Shown here piece by piece: positions 9,991 through 14,076 of a stretch of 14,076 nucleotides of DNA. The stretch lies in assembly GCA_021307315.1 (NCBI GenBank), contig JAJSPD010000243.1, positions 1 to 14,076 on the forward strand, in the 5' to 3' direction. Made by a program: the position numbers and the translations under genes. Under the pieces are notes generated by a model, which saw nothing but the letters and a program-made list of their open reading frames with translations, ran no database searches and was not told where the DNA came from. This stretch comes from Bisporella sp. PMI_857 (taxonomy: Eukaryota > Ascomycota > Leotiomycetes > Helotiales > Helotiaceae). The first letter of the stretch is position 1, and each line of letters opens with the position of its first letter.

Positions 9991-10677
9991 AATTATATTT
10001 GAGTATATTAGAGTTGATTACGCAAGTTGCTATAAAAGTATAAACCGTGGTAGTATTTGTAAAACAAACAGCTTCTTGTTCGACGAGAAAATATTAAGAA
10101 ATTACATAATTCTTAATACTTATTCGAGTCTAGATTAGCTTTACATATATTTATTTTACTAGCTAGGGCAGCTAGCTGAAGCATCATCACTTATACAACC
10201 TCCCAACACATCACTTCACGGTTGCCAGACAAATTCTTGGGTTTACAGGAATAATTTGAACTGTAGAGGAAAACAACTTCATTCTCTTAGTATCTGAAAA
10301 CAGATCACTTTCATTATTCGCACTGCATGATCTATTATTGGATAAACCACGTGATTACGCGCTAACCCCGAATTTTCGGCTTTGGAGTGGTGTTTCGGGG
10401 TATACAAAGAGCGAAAGTTCCCATAGGTCATTTCAGGCAAAGAAATAAATTGTAATTCTACGACTTGGGCAAAGTATTTTTTGACTAGGCTCTAATGGAA
10501 GTATTAGGACAGGTGAACCAAGCTCAGCCTCATTGTCAGAATCGGCTTATGTAAGTATGCCAAGGAGCTAACGTACTTGATCAGTTAGCTGGCCATATCA
10601 TCATCCTGGCTACAATCCCTGCAACCACCACCTTTTTTCAATTTTGATTTGCAATTGCTCAACATCCAACCTTACAA
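9932..10677. other. AT-rich non-coding stretch between HET relic and transposase
   Basis: About 750 bp, strongly AT-rich up to about 10330, without a recognisable gene. It should contain the left end of the pogo/Fot1-like element, whose coding part starts at 10678. A candidate terminal region is the CACGTGATTACGCGC block at 10348-10362 followed by an inverted repeat at 10365-10401; the other end of the element is needed to confirm this. Confidence 0.5.
10365..10401. repeat. 8-bp inverted repeat with 21-bp spacer
   Basis: ACCCCGAA (10365-10372) is matched by its reverse complement TTCGGGGT (10394-10401), able to form a small hairpin. It lies about 280 bp upstream of the transposase start codon, where a terminal or subterminal repeat of the element would be expected. 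Confidence 0.4.
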
Positions 10678-11326
10678 ATGGCTAATACAGAAGGGAGGAT
10701 CCTTTTAGGCATTCAGGCCTATCGACTGGGCCGATTTTCAAGCTTACGGGCCGCCGCGTCTATGTACGGCGCGCCACGATCGACAATAACGTCTCGACTG
10801 AAAAGAGTGCCCGCAAAGTCTAGTATTCCTTCTGCCAACCGCAAACTTACTTCAACAGAAGAAACGACACTTATTAATTGGATATTAAATATAAATACGC
10901 GTAGAATGCTTTTAACGCAACTATTAGTACGTAATGCGGCCAATCTATTGCTTGCGGATCGAGCAACGCGCGACGCGTCTGCGCAGCCAACTGTAAGCAA
11001 ATGCTGAGTTTCACGGTTCATAAATCGACATCTACAGCTTAAATCGAAATACAATCGAAAGTATAATTATCAGCAAACAAAATGCGAAAATCCTGAAGTA
11101 ATTCAAAGCTAGTTTCGACTCGTACGAAATACAATTAAAAAATATAAAATTGTGAAAAATAACATTTATAACTTCGACAAAACAGAGTTTTAAATAAATG
11201 TAATATTTACTTCAAAAGTAGTTACGAGTACAAATTCTCGTACAGTATTTGTGCAGCCTAGAAATCGCGAATAAGTTACTGTAATAAAGTCGGTTCAATT
11301 TACAGGCTTTGTACTGCTTTCGCTAG
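10678..11326 (+). pseudogene. pogo/Fot1-type transposase, mutated and interrupted
   Basis: First part of a DDE transposase of the Tc1/mariner-pogo group. From the ATG at 10678 one frame can be followed for 649 bp. It shows a Psq-like helix-turn-helix (AAASMYGAPRSTITSRLKR), the second DNA-binding region (TSTEETTLINWI ... PTVSKC-stop-VSRFINRHLQLKS), the NPEVIQS linker, and the start of the catalytic domain (NIYNFDKTEF, where relatives have DxYNFDETGF, with the first catalytic Asp). Four stops interrupt it: TGA 11005-11007 and TAG 11110-11112 at expected Trp positions, TAA 11191-11193 at an expected Gln, and TAA 11272-11274 at an expected Trp. E-to-K and G-to-E/R/N changes accompany them. All are C:G to T:A changes, the signature of repeat-induced point mutation. 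The frame ends abruptly at 11326 where a gypsy LTR begins; the remaining catalytic half is presumably beyond the retrotransposon. Not functional. Confidence 0.87.
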
Positions 11327-11500
11327 TGTTACGGTCCTATTGGCTGATCCAATATAGATAGAAGATCTTGGTCCGGGGTTTGTTGGTCTGGAGAGAAGTA
11401 GGTATATCACATATAAGACTAGATCCCAATAACAAGTATACTATTGAAGAATACTATTTGAGTTGAGCACGAAGCTCCTATCTACGGGGAAAGCTATCTA

Positions 11501-11508
11501 CTTATATA
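11501..11508 (-). promoter_or_regulatory. Candidate LTR TATA box
   Basis: TATATAAG on the - strand, about halfway along the LTR, in the place expected for the promoter that starts the genomic RNA. The core TATATA is self-complementary and could also serve + strand transcription toward the antisense ORF. Confidence 0.45.
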
Positions 11509-11554
11509 GGGCTTCGTGGGGTTGGATCATTGCAGAAACCATGATCCAGTTGGC

Positions 11555-11579
11555 TCATGGATCATAGCATGATCCATGA
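11555..11579. repeat. 11-bp perfect inverted repeat with 3-nt loop in the LTR
   Basis: TCATGGATCAT (11555-11565), AGC, ATGATCCATGA (11569-11579). Further GATCC/GGATC copies lie at 11524-11528 and 11543-11547, and ATGATCCAT recurs at the right arm. This could be a transcription factor site array or an RNA hairpin in the LTR transcript. Confidence 0.6.
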
Positions 11580-11680
11580 TCCATCACGTGACCTTTCCAT
11601 CCCAGGGGTTCTCTGTGTAAGCCAAGCTTACCGAGCCTCAGGCCCCTAAGGCATAAGTCCTGTTAGCGATGCGCGTAACA

Positions 11681-11692
11681 CTATCCCCCGTC
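11681..11692 (-). other. Polypurine tract of the gypsy element
   Basis: On the element strand the sequence GACGGGGGATAG directly precedes the LTR start TGTTACG. A purine run at this spot primes plus-strand DNA synthesis during reverse transcription. Placement against the LTR edge supports both calls. Confidence 0.75.
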
Positions 11693-11731
11693 TAGGTTTA
11701 GCGTGTCCACATGCTTAAGTAGGTCAAGGAA

Positions 11732-12415
11732 ATGTCGCTGGTGGCCGCATGGCCGTCCTTCCTTTCCATCATGACAACCAAACGAAACGCTGACTGTCTG
11801 GATTCTGAAGTGTCGCGAAAAGACATAGAAAGAAAAGATCTGAAAAGACGAATAATTCTGACTGGCGAAGAAATGATTCCGTGTACTGCTTGCGAGAAGA
11901 AACATGCTCGGGATAGGCGTCCCATACAGTGTATAAAGGCTGAGGGGTCAACTCGTTGCTCGGAATGCGTGAGACGAGCGCTCTCAGGGTGTGATGCTGG
12001 AGGTCCTGCTCCTAGAGACTGGGTGTCTCTGGACAAAGCGAAAGAAAAACTGGAAGAGGACGAGGCCAAGGCTGAGGAGGAAGCCGAGCTTCTGGCCGAG
12101 GCTGCTGCGAAGATTTCTGCTCGTATCAAAAGGATACGTACTCAGAAGAGGTTTCTTCGTACTCGTGAGAAAGAGATGTTGCGTCGTGGTCTGGCATCTC
12201 TGGATGAGCTCGATGCTCTGGAGGAGGAAGAGAGATTGGCTGCTGAGGCAGATCAAGGAAGTGAAAGCCAGGAGGCTCGCGCGGAACTTGTCCCTACAGG
12301 TTCCTTCGACCTTGATGCGTATACCTTTCCTTCTCCTGGGAACGTTTTCTGGGCGTCGCACCTGGAGCCCTTGGATATTGACGGTGGAACTCCTCAAGCA
12401 TCTCAGGGCAGTTGA
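11732..12415 (+). CDS. Antisense accessory ORF in the gypsy element: six-Cys cluster plus long charged helix
   Basis: Encodes 227 residues on the strand opposite to pol. The ATG at 11732 is the first in frame; Met14 (ATG at 11771) is an alternative start. Visible features: a basic N-terminal region (about 17-45); six cysteines at 51, 54, 67, 76, 79 and 87 (CTAC ... QC ... RCSEC ... GCD), spaced C-X2-C-X12-C-X8-C-X2-C-X7-C, resembling but not equal to a Zn2Cys6 or other zinc-binding cluster; then a Lys/Glu/Ala-rich, probably coiled-coil helix at about 100-172 containing EKEMLRRGLASLDELDALEE; and a polar C-terminus. It starts 51 bp from the inner LTR edge and its last 122 bp overlap the 3' end of pol tail-to-tail, so an antisense transcript could start in the LTR. 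The ordered cysteine cluster and helix argue against a chance frame. Function unknown; DNA or nucleic-acid binding with oligomerisation is a guess. Confidence 0.65.
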   Translation: MSLVAAWPSFLSIMTTKRNADCLDSEVSRKDIERKDLKRRIILTGEEMIPCTACEKKHARDRRPIQCIKAEGSTRCSECVRRALSGCDAGGPAPRDWVSLDKAKEKLEEDEAKAEEEAELLAEAAAKISARIKRIRTQKRFLRTREKEMLRRGLASLDELDALEEEERLAAEADQGSESQEARAELVPTGSFDLDAYTFPSPGNVFWASHLEPLDIDGGTPQASQGS

Positions 12416-14075
12416 GGTGTCCTCTTGGTTCCCATGTGTTTTCCGAATCTGGGTAATTCAACCATTTGATCAAATACTTTGGTTTGCCTCTGACATACTT
12501 GTAGTCTAAGATCCTTTCTACTTCGTATTCAGATTCTGGGTTGACTGGTTCAATTTCCGTGTGTGGAGCTGGTGGTGCTCCTTCGGGTGCTGGTTCAATG
12601 AGTATGGCGGGAAAAACTGGGTGTATGTTCATGGTCTTGGGAAGATGGAGTTCGAATGCATTTGGTCCTGCAACTCGTTTGATTTTGAATGGTCCCAACT
12701 TCTTGTGATCCAGTTTGTCGCTTGGTCTCTTGGTCTTGATGTTTTTTCTCACAAGATAGACCTTATCCCCCTTCTCAAGGTGTGGTGTCTCACCATGCCT
12801 ACGGTTGTAGTACTCCGCAGATCTTTGGCTGAGAAACTTGATGTCTTCGGCTAGCTGCAAGTGCAGTGCCTGAAGTTGTTCGACTTTAACCATTGCAAGC
12901 TGTGAATGTGCCCTATCCTTGCCTGGTTCGTGATATGCTTTTGGCTCGTAGCCATAGTTGGCATAGAATGGTGATACCTTTGTTGTTTCATTGATTGCGC
13001 TGTTGTATGCGAACTGTGCAAGTGGTAATAGCTCTACCCAATTGTCTTGCTTGTAGTTCACATAGCATCTGAGGTATGCTTCCATTGTTTGGTTGGCTCG
13101 TTCTGCCTGTCCATTGGTTTGTGGGTGAAAGCTTGTTGATAATTTTCTCTTGATTCCCATGAGTGTAGTGAGCGTTGTCCAGAACTTGGATGTGAAGAGC
13201 TTGTCTCTATCCGATATGATTTCCGTGGGGGTTCCATGGTTGGCGACCACGACTCTGAGGAATGTGTAGGCAAGATCCTCTGCTGTGCTGCTTTCCAAAT
13301 ATGGAATCATGTAACAATACTTTGTTAGTCTTTCCACAACTACCAATATTGAGTCATACCATTTTCCTGAGACTGGTTCTCTGGAGAGTGGTAACTTTAC
13401 TACGAAGTCCCATGCGATAGACTTCCATGGCATGTCAGGTGTAGCCGGGGATTGCAGTTGTCCATAGGGAGCATGGCGTGAAGCCTTGTTCCGGATGCAC
13501 GTGTCGCATTCAGTGACTACCTTGGTGACCATTTTCCTCATTCCTGGAAAGTAGTAATCTCTGGAGATCCTGTCCAACGTTTTGGTGATCCCCTGATGTC
13601 CATGAGCTGGTAATCCATGTTGTTCCATCACAAATGTCGTTCTCATTGTGCTTGGGACATATATCTTTCCTTGATATCTTAGGATTCCTGATTCATCCTT
13701 GGTGAATCCTTGCTCTGTTCCTTGGAGAGCTCTTGTTGCTATGAGATCCTTCTCATAGGCCTGGGGAAACCCTGAGTCCTCGACTCGGTGTTCTACCCTT
13801 GTCATCAAGAATAATTCTCCTTTGTTGAATACCAACGAGTCTCCGTCTTGTTTTAATACTGCGTGATTGACATGTGTTTTGTTAGAGAGGTATTCCGGTT
13901 TCCTGCTCAGAGCGTCTGCTCTAGCATTTTCAGTTCCTTTGACATATGAAATCCTGAAGTTGTATGAAGCGAGTGTTTCTGACCATCTGACTTGACGACG
14001 GTTCAGTTCTTTAGTGGTGGTGAAAGCAACGAGATTCTTGTGGTCTGTAAGCACTTGTACCTGGTATTTGGATCC
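12294..14075 (-). CDS. pol: Gypsy Pol polyprotein, C-terminal part: RNase H end, integrase, chromodomain
   Basis: Frame is open from the right window edge to a TAG at 12294-12296, 593 residues; the protease and reverse transcriptase parts lie outside. In order: end of RNase H (VLTDHKNL ... ENARADALSR, about 8-58); integrase zinc-binding domain (EQHGLPAHGHQG ... CDTC, about 150-195); integrase core with catalytic Asp in IAWDF (about 223), Asp in IISDRDK (about 289) and Glu in NGQAERANQ (about 325), the last two with 35 residues between them (D,D35E); the GPFKIKR segment typical of the integrase C-terminal domain (about 460); and a chromodomain (YEVERILDYKYVRGKPKYLI, then KWLNYPDSENTWEP, about 516-567) with cage-like aromatic residues present. 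Integrases of this class insert the DNA copy, and the chromodomain directs insertion to marked chromatin, often H3K9-methylated. No stop, frameshift or RIP-like lesion is seen. The final 41 codons overlap the opposite-strand ORF. Confidence 0.95.
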   Translation of the reverse strand, partial: GSKYQVQVLTDHKNLVAFTTTKELNRRQVRWSETLASYNFRISYVKGTENARADALSRKPEYLSNKTHVNHAVLKQDGDSLVFNKGELFLMTRVEHRVEDSGFPQAYEKDLIATRALQGTEQGFTKDESGILRYQGKIYVPSTMRTTFVMEQHGLPAHGHQGITKTLDRISRDYYFPGMRKMVTKVVTECDTCIRNKASRHAPYGQLQSPATPDMPWKSIAWDFVVKLPLSREPVSGKWYDSILVVVERLTKYCYMIPYLESSTAEDLAYTFLRVVVANHGTPTEIISDRDKLFTSKFWTTLTTLMGIKRKLSTSFHPQTNGQAERANQTMEAYLRCYVNYKQDNWVELLPLAQFAYNSAINETTKVSPFYANYGYEPKAYHEPGKDRAHSQLAMVKVEQLQALHLQLAEDIKFLSQRSAEYYNRRHGETPHLEKGDKVYLVRKNIKTKRPSDKLDHKKLGPFKIKRVAGPNAFELHLPKTMNIHPVFPAILIEPAPEGAPPAPHTEIEPVNPESEYEVERILDYKYVRGKPKYLIKWLNYPDSENTWEPRGHLNCPEMLEEFHRQYPRAPGATPRKRSQEKERYTHQGRRNL

Positions 14076-14076
14076 T

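Larger units (their letters stand above)
11327..11680 (-). repeat. 3' LTR of the gypsy element (354 bp)
   Basis: Bounded by perfect 7-bp inverted repeats, TGTTACG at 11327-11333 and CGTAACA at 11674-11680, the canonical TG...CA form. The inner side is followed directly by a purine-rich tract on the element strand, and the outer side cuts the transposase frame, so both boundaries are well placed. Inside lie a TATATAAG box on the - strand and a set of ATGATCCAT/ATGGATCAT repeats next to a CACGTG E-box (11586-11591). Confidence 0.9.
11327..14076 (-). mobile_element. Ty3/gypsy chromovirus LTR retrotransposon (3' part, continues past window)
   Basis: Element in reverse orientation. Reading from its 3' end it shows the LTR (11327-11680), a polypurine tract (11681-11692), a 3' region holding an antisense ORF, and pol with RNase H, integrase and chromodomain. 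The gag, protease, reverse transcriptase, primer-binding site and second LTR would lie to the right of the window. The pol frame is open with all integrase residues present, so the copy may be recent. It sits inside the transposase relic; the five bases before it, GCTAG (11322-11326), are the expected left copy of the target-site duplication. Confidence 0.9.

Noticed and set aside
10719..11054. - strand open frame over the transposase start
   Set aside because: Antisense shadow of the transposase helix-turn-helix region, whose motifs are clear on the + strand.
11984..12397. Long - strand open frame opposite the antisense ORF
   Set aside because: It is in a different frame from pol and opposite a charged, repetitive coding sequence whose codon bias keeps other frames open; no motif seen.
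12561..12854. + strand open frame within pol
   Set aside because: Shadow of the strongly supported integrase/chromodomain frame; Trp/Cys-rich composition is typical of an antisense reading.
1..14076. CRISPR array, tRNA or rRNA genes
   Set aside because: No regularly spaced direct repeats and no cloverleaf or rRNA-like stretch was recognised; the genome type is fungal.

Overview
The window looks like nuclear DNA of a filamentous ascomycete (Pezizomycotina). The genes carry many short GT-AG introns (46-72 bp) with CTAAC/CTGAC-type branch sites. The gene families are also typical: a Zn2Cys6 regulator with a fungal-specific middle domain, a heterokaryon-incompatibility (HET) relic, a pogo/Fot1-type transposase with RIP-like damage, and a Ty3/gypsy chromovirus. 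No bacterial-style gene organisation, tRNA, rRNA or CRISPR array was seen.

The left half (1-7.7 kb) holds three genes that could form a small catabolic or metabolite cluster. They are (i) the 3' three quarters of a major facilitator transporter of the anion:cation symporter (allantoate/nicotinate permease-like) type on the + strand; (ii) a convergent, complete 11-exon Zn2Cys6 transcription factor of about 870 residues on the - strand; and (iii) a secreted type-B carboxylesterase of about 590 residues on the - strand. The exons of (ii) join without any frame conflict. The esterase has all expected catalytic motifs but carries a one-base frame break between its signal peptide and its catalytic domain. 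A regulator, a permease and a secreted hydrolase side by side suggest extracellular ester hydrolysis coupled to uptake of the released acid; the substrate cannot be read from sequence.

The right half (7.7-14.1 kb) is a decaying, transposon-rich zone. It starts with about 0.9 kb of unassigned DNA, followed by a 5'-truncated HET pseudogene (8612-9931, - strand) with nonsense codons and frameshifts. This is bounded by a CTAAT-rich repeat and about 0.7 kb of AT-rich DNA. Next comes the 5' half of a pogo/Fot1-like transposase (10678-11326, + strand). It stays in one reading frame but has four stop codons, each explained by C:G to T:A changes. It is cut at 11326/11327 by a Ty3/gypsy chromovirus inserted on the - strand, which has a clean 354-bp LTR with perfect 7-bp terminal inverted repeats, a polypurine tract, and an open pol with RNase H end, integrase and chromodomain that runs off the right edge.

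The most unusual object is a 227-codon + strand ORF (11732-12415) inside the gypsy element, antisense to it. It lies between the LTR and the end of pol and overlaps the chromodomain end of pol tail-to-tail by 122 bp. It encodes a six-cysteine cluster followed by a long charged helix, and looks like an accessory gene carried antisense by the retrotransposon.
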